Assembly: GCA_919901855.1 (NCBI GenBank)
Contig: CAKKQC010000028.1
Location: 117,598-181,597, forward strand
Length of the DNA stretch: 64,000 nt
Direction: 5' to 3'
Source of the DNA: a bacterium
GTDB taxonomy: Bacteria > Oederibacteriota > CAKKQC01
Shown here: positions 1 to 8,061 of the stretch, piece after piece
Numbering within the stretch: position 1 is the first letter of the stretch
How the letters are laid out: each line of letters starts with the position of its first letter
Position numbers and translations under genes: made by a program
Notes under the pieces: model-generated
Database searches by the model: none
Told to the model about the DNA's origin: nothing
The model's input: only the letters and a program-made list of their open reading frames with translations

Positions 1-92
1 CGCCCCCCCTCCGTCCGCTACTTCGGCGCGGACTAACGCGCCGCTGGCCTCCGCCTCGGCCCCTGACGCCCCCTCCCGCGCCGACAGAGACC

Positions 93-116
93 GCTTTGCC
101 CAGCATCAGGCAAAGC
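93..116. promoter_or_regulatory. Inverted repeat upstream of the methyltransferase
   Basis: Perfect 8-bp inverted repeat GCTTTGCC / GGCAAAGC with an 8-nt loop, about 50 bp before the methyltransferase start. It could be an operator for autoregulation of the restriction-modification operon or the terminator of a gene lying off the left edge. No run of T follows. The rest of positions 1-165 shows nothing else recognisable. Confidence 0.3.
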
Positions 117-165
117 GTCGAATCTCGGCCTTTCCGACTCACGGCCGCTGAGCGAACAATAGTGC

Positions 166-1551
166 ATGGACAGGGAACTGTCGGAACCGCTCGGTTTGGT
201 AGAATGCACGCCAACGGTGGATAGGCTGCGACCAATAGGCATCGATCTGTTTGCGGGCGCCGGGGGGATGAGTCTCGGCTTCGAGCAAGCCGGTTTCGAT
301 GTCGTTGCGGCGGTGGAAATCGATCCAGTGCATGCGGCCGTTCACAAGTTCAACTTCCCCGCCTGTGCCATGCTGACTAGCTCGGCGATAGGGCTTACCG
401 GAGCCGAGATCCGGAGGGCGGCCGGCATCGGGGCGCGGCGAGTCGACGTGGTATTCGGAGGCGCGCCGTGCCAGGGCTTCTCCCTGATCGGGCACCGCGC
501 AATGGACGATCCGCGCAATTCGCTCGTCGGCGAGTTCGTGAGAATCGTGTCCGAGCTCGAGGCGAGGTACTTCGTCTTCGAGAACGTGAGAGGCCTGACT
601 CTCGGCCCTCATCGACAGTTCCTGGAAGAGGTCATCGAAGCCTTCCGAGTCGCGGGCTATCGGGTTCGCGTTCCTTGGCACGTCTTGGACGCGAGCGCCT
701 ATGGCGTTCCGCAACATCGCGAACGATTGATCCTTCTGGGCGCCCGAAAGGGTTGCCGAGTGCCGGAATACCCCCTACCCACGACGTTGGCTGCAGGAGG
801 AGCGCCCACGCTTCCGCGCTTGCGAGTCGGCCCCACGTGTCGAGATGCACTCGGCGATCTGCCGGATGTGGACGCCTTCGAGGAGCTCTGGGAACGCGAC
901 GAGGTGAAGGCGGGCGAGTGGGGAAGACCCTCCCGCTATGGAGTGGAACTCCGATGCCTGAAGGGACTCGGATGGCACTTCGGCTATCGGAGGAAGATGG
1001 AACCCGGGATTCTCACTTCTAGCATACGGACGAGGCATTCGGACATTTCGCGTCGCCGCTTTTCGGAGACTGCCGGCGGAGAGACCGAGCCGATCTCGCG
1101 TTTCTACAGGCTCCCTGCCGACGGAATCTGCAACACTCTTCGGGCCGGCACGGACGCTGCTCGCGGAGCATTCACCAGTCCGCGTCCCATTCATTACGCA
1201 TTTCCTCGTTGCATCACGGTTCGGGAAATGGCTCGGTTGCACGGCTTCCCGGATTGGTTCCGATTGCACGAAACGAAGTGGCACGGCGCGCGCCAGGTCG
1301 GCAACGCCGTACCCCCTCCGCTGGCACGGGCGATTGCGACTGTCGTGATGTCGGCGCTCGGGGTGCGGCCCAGCCGGCCGAGGGATACTATTGTGCTCGG
1401 AGAAACGTCCCTCCTGCGAATGGATACATCGCACGCCGCGGCCTACTGGGGCGTGCCGAATCCCATCGGCAAGCGAGACAGAAAGAGCGGCGCGAGGAAG
1501 CGGAAACAAGAGGAGATCGAAGTCGAGCGCCTTCAGGCGGTGCATGCGTAA
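166..1551 (+). CDS. DNA (cytosine-5-)-methyltransferase
   Basis: Transfers a methyl group from S-adenosylmethionine to C5 of cytosine in a short DNA target; the protective half of a restriction-modification system. The 461-residue protein has the family motifs in order: AdoMet-binding DLFAGAGGMSLGFEQAGF from residue 27 (motif I), the catalytic PCQGFS with Cys102 (motif IV), FVFENVRGL (motif VI), QHRERLILLG (motif VIII), and QVGNAVPPPLARAIA near the C-terminus (motif X). The region between VIII and X is the target recognition part. The ATG at 166 leaves 26 residues before motif I, normal for the family. The stop TAA overlaps the ATG of the next gene (TAATG), so the two are co-translated. Base composition is more AT-rich than the rest of the window, consistent with acquisition by transfer. 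The target sequence cannot be read from the protein. Confidence 0.95.
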   Translation: MDRELSEPLGLVECTPTVDRLRPIGIDLFAGAGGMSLGFEQAGFDVVAAVEIDPVHAAVHKFNFPACAMLTSSAIGLTGAEIRRAAGIGARRVDVVFGGAPCQGFSLIGHRAMDDPRNSLVGEFVRIVSELEARYFVFENVRGLTLGPHRQFLEEVIEAFRVAGYRVRVPWHVLDASAYGVPQHRERLILLGARKGCRVPEYPLPTTLAAGGAPTLPRLRVGPTCRDALGDLPDVDAFEELWERDEVKAGEWGRPSRYGVELRCLKGLGWHFGYRRKMEPGILTSSIRTRHSDISRRRFSETAGGETEPISRFYRLPADGICNTLRAGTDAARGAFTSPRPIHYAFPRCITVREMARLHGFPDWFRLHETKWHGARQVGNAVPPPLARAIATVVMSALGVRPSRPRDTIVLGETSLLRMDTSHAAAYWGVPNPIGKRDRKSGARKRKQEEIEVERLQAVHA

Positions 1552-2360
1552 TGGCGGGAGCCAAGCAGCAGGGGCGCTACGGCGCTCTCGTTGCCAAGCT
1601 GTTCAAGGATCGGTATCGACCGGGTAAGACGCACGTGCCGTTCACGCGCGACGATCTGAGAACGGCAGCCAACGCGCTCCGCATCGTTCTGCCGAAGAAC
1701 TTGGGCGACGTCGTGTATTCGGTGCGATACCGGGCCGATCTGCCCGATGCAATCGTGAAGACGGAGCATGGCGGCAGGAAATGGATGATCCTCGGCGAAG
1801 GAATCGCGAAATACGCGTTCAGACTCATGAAACTCGAACCAATCGTGCCGAATCCTGGCATGTCGGTCGTCAAGATACCCGACGCCACTCCCGAGATCGT
1901 GGCACGCTACGCACAGAGCGACGAGCAGGCGCTTCTCTCCAAGGTTCGATACAACCGGATCATCGACATCTTTCTGGGCATTGCCACCTTCTCCCTGCAG
2001 AATCACCTGCGAACGACGGTGGAGGGCATCGGCCAGGTCGAGCTGGACGAACTATACGTGGGAGTGGACCGGCGAGGCCGGCAATACGTGATACCCGTAC
2101 AGGCGAAGGGGGGGAGCGACAAGCACTCGCCCGTCCAGACGCTGCAGGATATCGCATGCTGTCGCGAGAAATTCGATGGCCTCGTTTGTCGTCCCATTTC
2201 CGCCCAGTTTATGGACAACGAGACCATAGCCATCTTCGAGCTGACGGAAGAGCAGGACTCCGTGAGGATCGTCGAGGAGAAGCACTACAAGCTCGTGCCG
2301 GCGAGCCAAATCAGCAAGAAGGATCTGGAGGCCTACGGCAGAGCTCGGCCGGATCTCTAG
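1551..2360 (+). CDS. Probable type II restriction endonuclease
   Basis: 269-residue protein starting at an ATG that overlaps the methyltransferase stop. Position suggests it cleaves unmodified DNA at the site protected by its neighbour. A candidate nuclease core lies in the C-terminal half: acidic residues in VELDELYVG (residues 163-171), a strand, then PVQAKGG with Gln184 and Lys186, which fits a PD-(D/E)XK variant in which the middle acidic residue is Gln. The following SPVQTLQDIACCREKF would be the supporting helix. Sequence family is not recognised with certainty; the call rests on the motif plus the M-R-Vsr gene order. Codon use matches the methyltransferase. Alternatives are a nickase or another conflict nuclease. 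Confidence 0.7.
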   Translation: MAGAKQQGRYGALVAKLFKDRYRPGKTHVPFTRDDLRTAANALRIVLPKNLGDVVYSVRYRADLPDAIVKTEHGGRKWMILGEGIAKYAFRLMKLEPIVPNPGMSVVKIPDATPEIVARYAQSDEQALLSKVRYNRIIDIFLGIATFSLQNHLRTTVEGIGQVELDELYVGVDRRGRQYVIPVQAKGGSDKHSPVQTLQDIACCREKFDGLVCRPISAQFMDNETIAIFELTEEQDSVRIVEEKHYKLVPASQISKKDLEAYGRARPDL

Positions 2361-2788
2361 CGCTTCGTAGCCGGCCCCAGGAACGCACCGACTTTTGCGG
2401 CTAGGTCCCCGGGATGCCGTCTCAACTGGCACTGCCAGACGGTCAGGACGGTCCATCCTCTTCTGCGTAGCCGCACTCGCGTCCTGCGGTCTCGTTCCCT
2501 GTTCTCTCTCCGTTTTGCACTCCAGAAGGCCCGATGCGACTTGGGAGCTCTGCCGTATCGGCACTTATGTGCGTGCCAGAAACAGCCATGCACGAGGATG
2601 ACTCGTCTTCGTGCAGGAAAGGCCACGTCGGGCGTGCCCGGAAGGCTATGCGGATGCAGGATGTAGTCCTTTCGATAGCGATAGCCACCGGCAGAGAGGA
2701 GGCGCCGCATGAGCAGCTCGGGGCCGGTGTTCTTACCCCGGACACGGCGCATTAGCGCGCTCCGCCTCCGGACGCTAAGCCGATCCAT
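2357..2788 (-). CDS. vsr: Very short patch repair endonuclease (Vsr)
   Basis: Nicks DNA 5' of T:G mismatches that arise when 5-methylcytosine deaminates, so that C5-methylation does not cause C-to-T mutation. The 143-residue length is normal. Visible family signatures: the N-terminal RRSALMRRVRGKNTGPELL, the catalytic SLPGTPDVAF with its Asp, the zinc/active-site block VHGCFWHAHKCRYG, and the C-terminal RRRGWTVLTVWQCQL. It converges on the endonuclease gene, the two 3' ends overlapping by 4 bp. Its presence is independent support that the adjacent enzyme methylates C5 of cytosine. Confidence 0.95.
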   Translation of the reverse strand: MDRLSVRRRSALMRRVRGKNTGPELLMRRLLSAGGYRYRKDYILHPHSLPGTPDVAFPARRRVILVHGCFWHAHKCRYGRAPKSHRAFWSAKRRENRERDRRTRVRLRRRGWTVLTVWQCQLRRHPGDLAAKVGAFLGPATKR

Positions 2789-2883
2789 GAGACCATTACA
2801 TCAAGCTGGTGGGTGCGAATACGAATCGCGGTGCGGATCCGGAGAACGCTTGGCTCTCCGCGCTCTCCGGGAGCCAGACGGCA

Positions 2884-3177
2884 CTACCCGCCAGTTGGGG
2901 CCTTATCGTGTTCGTGTTGCGGTTCGTACCACCAGAAGTTGATGGGCTGCTTCGGGTTGTACGTCCGAAGGCCCTTCGATGAAGGGAGCAATGCTCCGAG
3001 GCTCGCCTTGACTTGATGTGCTCAAGAACATTGAGATCGAACCGCTGTCGAGCAGGCCCGAGACTGACGCGCCTTCTCGACTCCGGGCCACCGGGACTTG
3101 ACTGGCTCATCCATATTCGGACAGAGCATCCAGACTTCGATGTGCTTGACACGTCCGTCGCTCCATGCCAGCATCAT
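2884..3177 (-). pseudogene. TGA-interrupted small reading frame, unknown family
   Basis: One frame reads protein-like on both sides of a single in-frame TGA (3022-3024): an N-terminal part starting MMLAWSDGRVKHIEVWML at 3177, then after the TGA a part containing KASLGALLPSSKGL and PKQPINFWWYEPQHEHD before TAG at 2884-2886. The second half is rich in Trp, Tyr, Asn and His, unlike the Arg/Ser/Pro-rich shadows usual in GC-rich DNA. I do not recognise the family. It may be a gene broken by a point mutation, or a frameshifted sequence. It sits in the gap between vsr and the histidine kinase; the rest of 2789-3194 shows nothing. Confidence 0.35.
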
Positions 3178-3194
3178 GCGGGAAGGGGGTGTAG

Positions 3195-5891
3195 ATGCCG
3201 TATATCTGTGACGATTGCGTTCGACCGAGCGAGGAGCGCGTCATCCTCGAGGGGCAAGCGGTGCGATGCTCTGGATGCGGCAAGCGCTTCCACCCAGACT
3301 GCTTCTTGGCTCACAATGGGCAGCGACACAACGGCAAGGCAACGTCCTCACCGCTTAGAGAACTAGGCGACCCCGGCGGCAATCGGGGCTCTGACAAGTT
3401 CCAGGAGATGGCGGATGCATCTGAGTTGCGAGGGGCCATTCTCGAGGCCCAAGAGGAAGACCAAGTCGTCTGGGCTCTCGTAAAATCCTGCGCGGTCTTC
3501 GGTTTTGAAAACGCCCGGTACTATGATGCCAACTATGATCGTCTCGCCAAGGAATACGGGTACACGCTGCGTGCCGCCTCCCGGACCTATGCTGGGGCTC
3601 CGGTCGGCTTTACGATATACAGGGCCACCATCTCGGATGCGGCAATTAAGTCGCGCGAGCCAGCGTGGGAAACTTATGATGAAGCCCATGCCGATCTGCT
3701 GAAGCGCGAATGGATCAACAAGCTGGAACTCCAGGGGCAGGGCTGGGTCGACATTCCCATACACTCCGGCGCGCGGCTGGTTGGTCTCTGGGCAATGGAT
3801 CGTAAGAGCGCGCGCAAGCTCACAGGGACGGAAAGGCATCACCTGCGAGAGACGGCCTCACTTGCCGCCCTCAAAGTTGACGGACTTCGGGAGCGATGGA
3901 TATGTTCGGTCATGGATCGCCTGGTAGGGAGATCGACGGCGCAGGATGACTGCAAGGCGGAATCGGCCCATTCCTCGGACTCGTTCATGAGGTCGCTATG
4001 CTTGGACCTGAACGCGGTATTCGGTTCCCTCTTCTTGTTCGATCCTGTTCGGGGAAGGATCGCGAAGAAGGTCGAGTTCCTCAACGATGGCGTGGGGGCT
4101 TCGGAAGTCAGCGCGCCGTGGGATAGGGAGTACCGCCTCGGCCAGTGCCTAACTGGCAAGGCGTTCGTGGACAGCCGGCTGCGGTTCATCCCCGATGTAG
4201 GTCGACTGAAGAGCGAGGAACCGGACCTCATCGAAAGTAGATCTGAAGACTGGCACGTGCTTGAGGGGCGCGAGCCGTTGAGGACCATCATGTATGGGAA
4301 GCTTATCGTTCCCCCAGACGCATCTGCTCTACTTCGGTTCATCAACAGGACGGATAGGCCAACACTCCCATTTACGCCAGCCCACGAAGCGCTCATGGAT
4401 CGTGCCGCCCTCTGTCTATCGCAAGTCTTGGCGCTTGAGCATGCCTCGCAGAGACTGCGCTCAGTGTGGCAGGGGTTCTCTTTCGCTTTGGGTAGGCCCT
4501 ACCAGGGATCCGCAAACTACGCCGCCATCGCGCGGGCCGCTGCGGATATCGGGTACCCGGTCTTCCTCATCACGATCTGGCAGGATGACGGAGTGCTCAG
4601 TGCATCATGGGCCAACGATAAGGAACTGAGCTCCGAGATGAAGCCTCTTGAGGGGGCGGCTGAGTGGCCCGAGATTCATGGACTCGGCCCGCCAGGCACC
4701 AAGAGCCTCGGTGCAATACCACGAGCCTTGCGTAATGTGCTTGAGAGGCGAGGGGTTCGAAGGATCTATGTTGTGCCGACATCATCAGGGAGGATGGAGG
4801 CGGCCATTCGGGAGCATACGGTTTCCATCATCCCCATCCGGATTGACGACGCGGAGAACGCGGAAGCTGAGGAACAGCGTTCTCCGGATGCCATACCGGA
4901 TTCGCACCTTTCCCTGGATGTTCTGGGGGGCTTGGTGGGCAGCATCCGAACCATTGCTCACAATCGGGATCTACTGCTTTCGGCTGACGAGGCGATCGGC
5001 ACGATTGCGCACGAGATGAACACGCCTTCCAGTGCGCTTGTGACGATGGCGGGGGTAATGGCTGACCAGTTGAGGGAGCTTTCATCGGCCATTCCTGATG
5101 AGGTGCATTCGGAGCTCGGCTATCAGGAAGTCATGGACAATGGGCATTTTAGGTGGCTCCGCGCTGTCGGGAGGAGGCAGATCGGAGCCTATCTCGAAAC
5201 TATTGATCGCAGGATCGACCATTACGCCGTCTACGTGCAGAAAGTTGTCGGCGATGCGCTCGTTTGGGCGAGGATGGGAGACAAGCAGATCGAGATGGAC
5301 TTCACCGACGTCAACATCCTCGACCTCCTCAAGTTGGTGGTTCACGAAGCCAAGAAACGGCTAGATGAGAAAGAGGCCGAGATCAGAGCTCCTTTCCGCG
5401 TGAAGATGGGCGAGAACGTCTCGAAAGTGGGATCTCTGGTTGCGGACCTTGTCCTCCTCCACAAGATGTTCGCCAACCTGCTCGACAACGCGATCAAGTA
5501 CTCCCACTCCAGGCCAGGCTTCGACAATGTCATCGTGATCAGCGCGGAACGTCAGACGGGCCTAGTAGACGTCGCATTCACTAACTGGGGGCTCGGCATC
5601 GACGAATCCGACTACGAGAACATCTTCGACAGGTTCTACCGGAGTTCGGTGCGGGATCGAAGGCATACCGTGAGAGGTGTCGGTCTGGGACTGGCGACCT
5701 GCAAGAAGATTGCGCTACTTCATGGGGGGACCATACGGGTTCAGTCCAGCCCGACGCTTGATGACCCCGATCGTGTAAAGGCAAAGGAGGGATATGAAAC
5801 GACGTTCACGGTTCGCCTCTCCACCAACCTGAAGAGGGGTCGCAAGGACATCATGGGGGCGGGAGTGCCATCTCATGGGGGCGACAAGTAG
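3195..5891 (+). CDS. Zinc-finger, GAF-containing sensor histidine kinase
   Basis: Predicted soluble 898-residue two-component sensor; no membrane segments are seen, so it probably senses a cytoplasmic cue. Residues 5-45 form a compact treble of ligands, CxxC (5, 8), CxxC (25, 28), His33, Cys36, His40/45, like a RING/PHD-type zinc binding module. Residues ~70-580 look like two GAF-type sensory regions. The dimerisation/phosphoacceptor helix is GTIAHEMNTPSSA with His606. The ATPase domain has the N box MFANLLDNAIKYSHS, the G1 box NWGLGIDESDYENIFDRFYR and the G2 box GVGLGLATCKKIALLHGG. The ATG at 3195 has GGAAGGGGGT as ribosome site, and starts just ahead of the zinc finger. It is 2 bp from the response regulator and shares the AT-richer composition of the restriction genes. 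Confidence 0.9.
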   Translation: MPYICDDCVRPSEERVILEGQAVRCSGCGKRFHPDCFLAHNGQRHNGKATSSPLRELGDPGGNRGSDKFQEMADASELRGAILEAQEEDQVVWALVKSCAVFGFENARYYDANYDRLAKEYGYTLRAASRTYAGAPVGFTIYRATISDAAIKSREPAWETYDEAHADLLKREWINKLELQGQGWVDIPIHSGARLVGLWAMDRKSARKLTGTERHHLRETASLAALKVDGLRERWICSVMDRLVGRSTAQDDCKAESAHSSDSFMRSLCLDLNAVFGSLFLFDPVRGRIAKKVEFLNDGVGASEVSAPWDREYRLGQCLTGKAFVDSRLRFIPDVGRLKSEEPDLIESRSEDWHVLEGREPLRTIMYGKLIVPPDASALLRFINRTDRPTLPFTPAHEALMDRAALCLSQVLALEHASQRLRSVWQGFSFALGRPYQGSANYAAIARAAADIGYPVFLITIWQDDGVLSASWANDKELSSEMKPLEGAAEWPEIHGLGPPGTKSLGAIPRALRNVLERRGVRRIYVVPTSSGRMEAAIREHTVSIIPIRIDDAENAEAEEQRSPDAIPDSHLSLDVLGGLVGSIRTIAHNRDLLLSADEAIGTIAHEMNTPSSALVTMAGVMADQLRELSSAIPDEVHSELGYQEVMDNGHFRWLRAVGRRQIGAYLETIDRRIDHYAVYVQKVVGDALVWARMGDKQIEMDFTDVNILDLLKLVVHEAKKRLDEKEAEIRAPFRVKMGENVSKVGSLVADLVLLHKMFANLLDNAIKYSHSRPGFDNVIVISAERQTGLVDVAFTNWGLGIDESDYENIFDRFYRSSVRDRRHTVRGVGLGLATCKKIALLHGGTIRVQSSPTLDDPDRVKAKEGYETTFTVRLSTNLKRGRKDIMGAGVPSHGGDK

Positions 5892-5893
5892 CG

Positions 5894-6652
5894 ATGCGCA
5901 TCCTCTGGCTTGAGGACGTCCCGGAGGAGGTCGGGCGCGTAACGCGCTCGCTCATGCGAGCTTCACATGAGCTGCGGGTGGCAAGGAGCTTCGACGAAGC
6001 CGTCGCGTATGTCGCGGAATCCGTTGCGGCGGGTGAGTACTATGACCTTGTGCTTCTCGATGCTCGCCTGGAGGAGCAGCACAAAGGTTCAATACTCTTT
6101 GGCCAGATGAGAAGGGGAGAGCACGGCTCGTGGGGCAAGGAAGTATGGGTGATTTTTCTGACCAAGTATAAGGAGAGCATCGTAGGCCAGATCCGTGGGA
6201 TCGAGCCACCTCCGCTGGGGGTGATCAGGAAACCTCTGAGCATGGAGGAGGTGAGAGATTGCTTCGGGAAGATCGGTGTTTCACTTTCGGAGACAGCCGT
6301 GACCGTTAGCGTTCCTCCAATCCAAGTGAATCCGTCTGCTCCTGGTGTTCCCCCGGCGCTTGTTCAATCGACCGTGAGGATCACCCTCTTCCCCAAAGAT
6401 CTTGCGGAGCTTGATGCGGTCGTGAGAGAACTCACCGCGAGTACAGCAATGGAGATTGAGTTGGCGGGCCACCATGTTGCAAGGATCCTAGATAGCTCGG
6501 ACGAGAATGGCCGTCTTGAATGCATAAAGAGATTCAGGGATGGTCTGGCCAAGGCTCCAGTCGCGATCAGAGAGGCACTCCGCGTCTCCGCAGCGGGGCG
6601 CGGGGCCGGCGGATCGGCGATGGAGTTCCTGCGAAGTCTAGCTGGTATGTGA
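5894..6652 (+). CDS. Response regulator with unrecognised output domain
   Basis: Partner of the upstream kinase, starting 2 bp after its stop. Residues 1-~130 are a receiver domain: acidic pair Glu7/Asp8, phosphoacceptor Asp56 in LVLLDARL, Thr/Ser switch region VIFLTKY and the conserved Lys in GVIRKPLS. The receiver carries an insertion after Asp56 (EEQHKGSILFGQMRRGEHGSWGKEV). A Pro-rich linker (residues ~135-152) leads to a ~95-residue C-terminal domain beginning STVRITLFPKDLAELDAVV that is not a recognisable HTH, GGDEF, EAL or HD output. It is predicted alpha/beta to mainly helical and is more likely a protein-protein effector module than a DNA-binding domain; this is inference. Confidence 0.8.
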   Translation: MRILWLEDVPEEVGRVTRSLMRASHELRVARSFDEAVAYVAESVAAGEYYDLVLLDARLEEQHKGSILFGQMRRGEHGSWGKEVWVIFLTKYKESIVGQIRGIEPPPLGVIRKPLSMEEVRDCFGKIGVSLSETAVTVSVPPIQVNPSAPGVPPALVQSTVRITLFPKDLAELDAVVRELTASTAMEIELAGHHVARILDSSDENGRLECIKRFRDGLAKAPVAIREALRVSAAGRGAGGSAMEFLRSLAGM

Positions 6653-6948
6653 GCGCAGGCATATGGTCCGAGCCGAATACTGAGGTCTATCTGCCCTAGA
6701 TAATCGGAACTGACTCACCGTAGAGTGGCTGCCGCCATCCTCACCTCAGCTCATCCCGATCGAGTTACTGTGGGGCCATCTGGACAACACGACACACGCC
6801 AACACGCCGGCAGAGAACCGGACTCTCCTGGGGCGACGAACGCGACGCGGGATCTCGCGGGTTCAGGCGAAGCCGTCCATTGGTCGCGGCTTCCTGTCAC
6901 ACACCGGCTTGTTCACGTACTGATGTAACTCTATTGCGCGAGCCCCAA
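6653..6948. other. Intergenic gap between convergent units
   Basis: No convincing gene in these 296 bp. A 7-bp inverted repeat GAAGCCG / CGGCTTC (6869-6875 and 6887-6893, loop 11) may help terminate one or both converging transcripts. This is also where the AT-richer left island ends. Confidence 0.4.
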
Positions 6949-8061
6949 TCAGTTCAGCGTCTGCCGGAACCGCTTGACAGCTAGCCACGCTGCGCATATC
7001 GCGAGCGCGGCCATGGCGGCGAGGTTGGGCCAGACGACCTCCGGCGAGCCGCCCTTGAGGATGATGTTGCGGAGGAGCGTGACGAAGTAGCGGAGCGGGT
7101 TGAAGTACGTGATCCAGTAGACGGCCGAGGGCATGTTCTCGAGGGGGAAGAAGACGCCCGAGAGCATCATGCCCGGGAGCATGAACAGGAAGCCGCCGAT
7201 CATGGCCTGCTGCTGGTTGCGGGCGAGCGACGAGATCAGGGTGCCGATGCTCGAGGTCGCGATGGCGAAGACGAAAGCCGAGAGGGCGACCATCCAGACG
7301 GCCCCGCGGAACGGGACTTCGAACCACAGGATGCCGCCGGCGAGGACGATCGGCGTGTTCACGAAGGCCATGAGGACGTAGGGAATCGTCTTGCCGGCCA
7401 GGATCTCCCACCGGCTCACGGGGGCGGAGAGGAGCATCTCCATCGTGCCGAGCTCCTTCTCGCGGGCCAGCCCCATCGCGGTCAGGATGACCATGAGCGA
7501 GAGCACGAGGACGGCCAGCGCGGGGATCATGAAGATCGACGACTCCATCGTGGGGTTGTACAGGACGCGGACGTCGAACCGGACCGGTCCGGCGGGGGGC
7601 GCCGTCCCGGCGGCGTCCCCGAGCACGCCCGCCGCGATGCCGGTGAGGTACCCCTCGACGGCGCGGGCGCGGACGGCGTTCGTGGCGTCGACGAGGAGTT
7701 GGGCTCGCCCGGCCCCTCGGCCGATCGCGCGGGTGAACCCGTGGGGTGGAGCGACAAGCACGGCGTCGGCACGCCCGGCGGCGAGGTCCTCGTAAGGGTC
7801 GGCGCGGTCGACCTTGGCGGGCAGGAAGTAGCCGGAGGCGTACGCCCGCTCGGCGATGCGGGCCGCGATCCGGTCGCCCGGGGCGGCCACCACGCCCAGC
7901 CGGATGTTCTTGATGTCGGTCCGCAGGGCGTAACCGAAGAGGGTCATCTGGACGACGGGGGCGATGAAGAGCAGGCCCACCATGCGCCGGTCGCGGAAGG
8001 CCTGGCTCAACTCCTTGCGGATGAACCCGAGGATGACGGGGTTCGGCCGGATCCGGATCAC
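6949..8061 (-). CDS. ABC-2 type transporter permease (YbhR-like)
   Basis: Inner-membrane half of a tripartite exporter. The 370-residue protein has the ABC-2 layout: N-terminal RKELSQAFRDRRMVGLLFIAPVV helix with the family charge pattern, a periplasmic domain of ~130 residues, then five hydrophobic segments (around residues 180-205, 235-260, 270-290, 295-320 and the C-terminal LAAMAALAICAAWLAVKRF) and the REKELGTMEMLLSAPVSRWEILAGK coupling segment. The start is a GTG inside GTGA, overlapping the stop of the next upstream permease gene, and gives the right family length; the much longer open frame upstream is antisense-like read-through. Last gene of the TetR-TolC-HlyD-ABC operon. Confidence 0.92.
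   Translation of the reverse strand: MIRIRPNPVILGFIRKELSQAFRDRRMVGLLFIAPVVQMTLFGYALRTDIKNIRLGVVAAPGDRIAARIAERAYASGYFLPAKVDRADPYEDLAAGRADAVLVAPPHGFTRAIGRGAGRAQLLVDATNAVRARAVEGYLTGIAAGVLGDAAGTAPPAGPVRFDVRVLYNPTMESSIFMIPALAVLVLSLMVILTAMGLAREKELGTMEMLLSAPVSRWEILAGKTIPYVLMAFVNTPIVLAGGILWFEVPFRGAVWMVALSAFVFAIATSSIGTLISSLARNQQQAMIGGFLFMLPGMMLSGVFFPLENMPSAVYWITYFNPLRYFVTLLRNIILKGGSPEVVWPNLAAMAALAICAAWLAVKRFRQTLN

Noticed and set aside
3022..3024. Selenocysteine at the in-frame TGA of the small interrupted frame
   Set aside because: No SECIS-like hairpin was identified after the TGA and no redox motif surrounds it; a point mutation or frameshift is simpler.
6725..6928. 67-codon frame between the response regulator and the permease
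   Set aside because: No ribosome site, no promoter box, no family resemblance, and composition typical of non-coding DNA.
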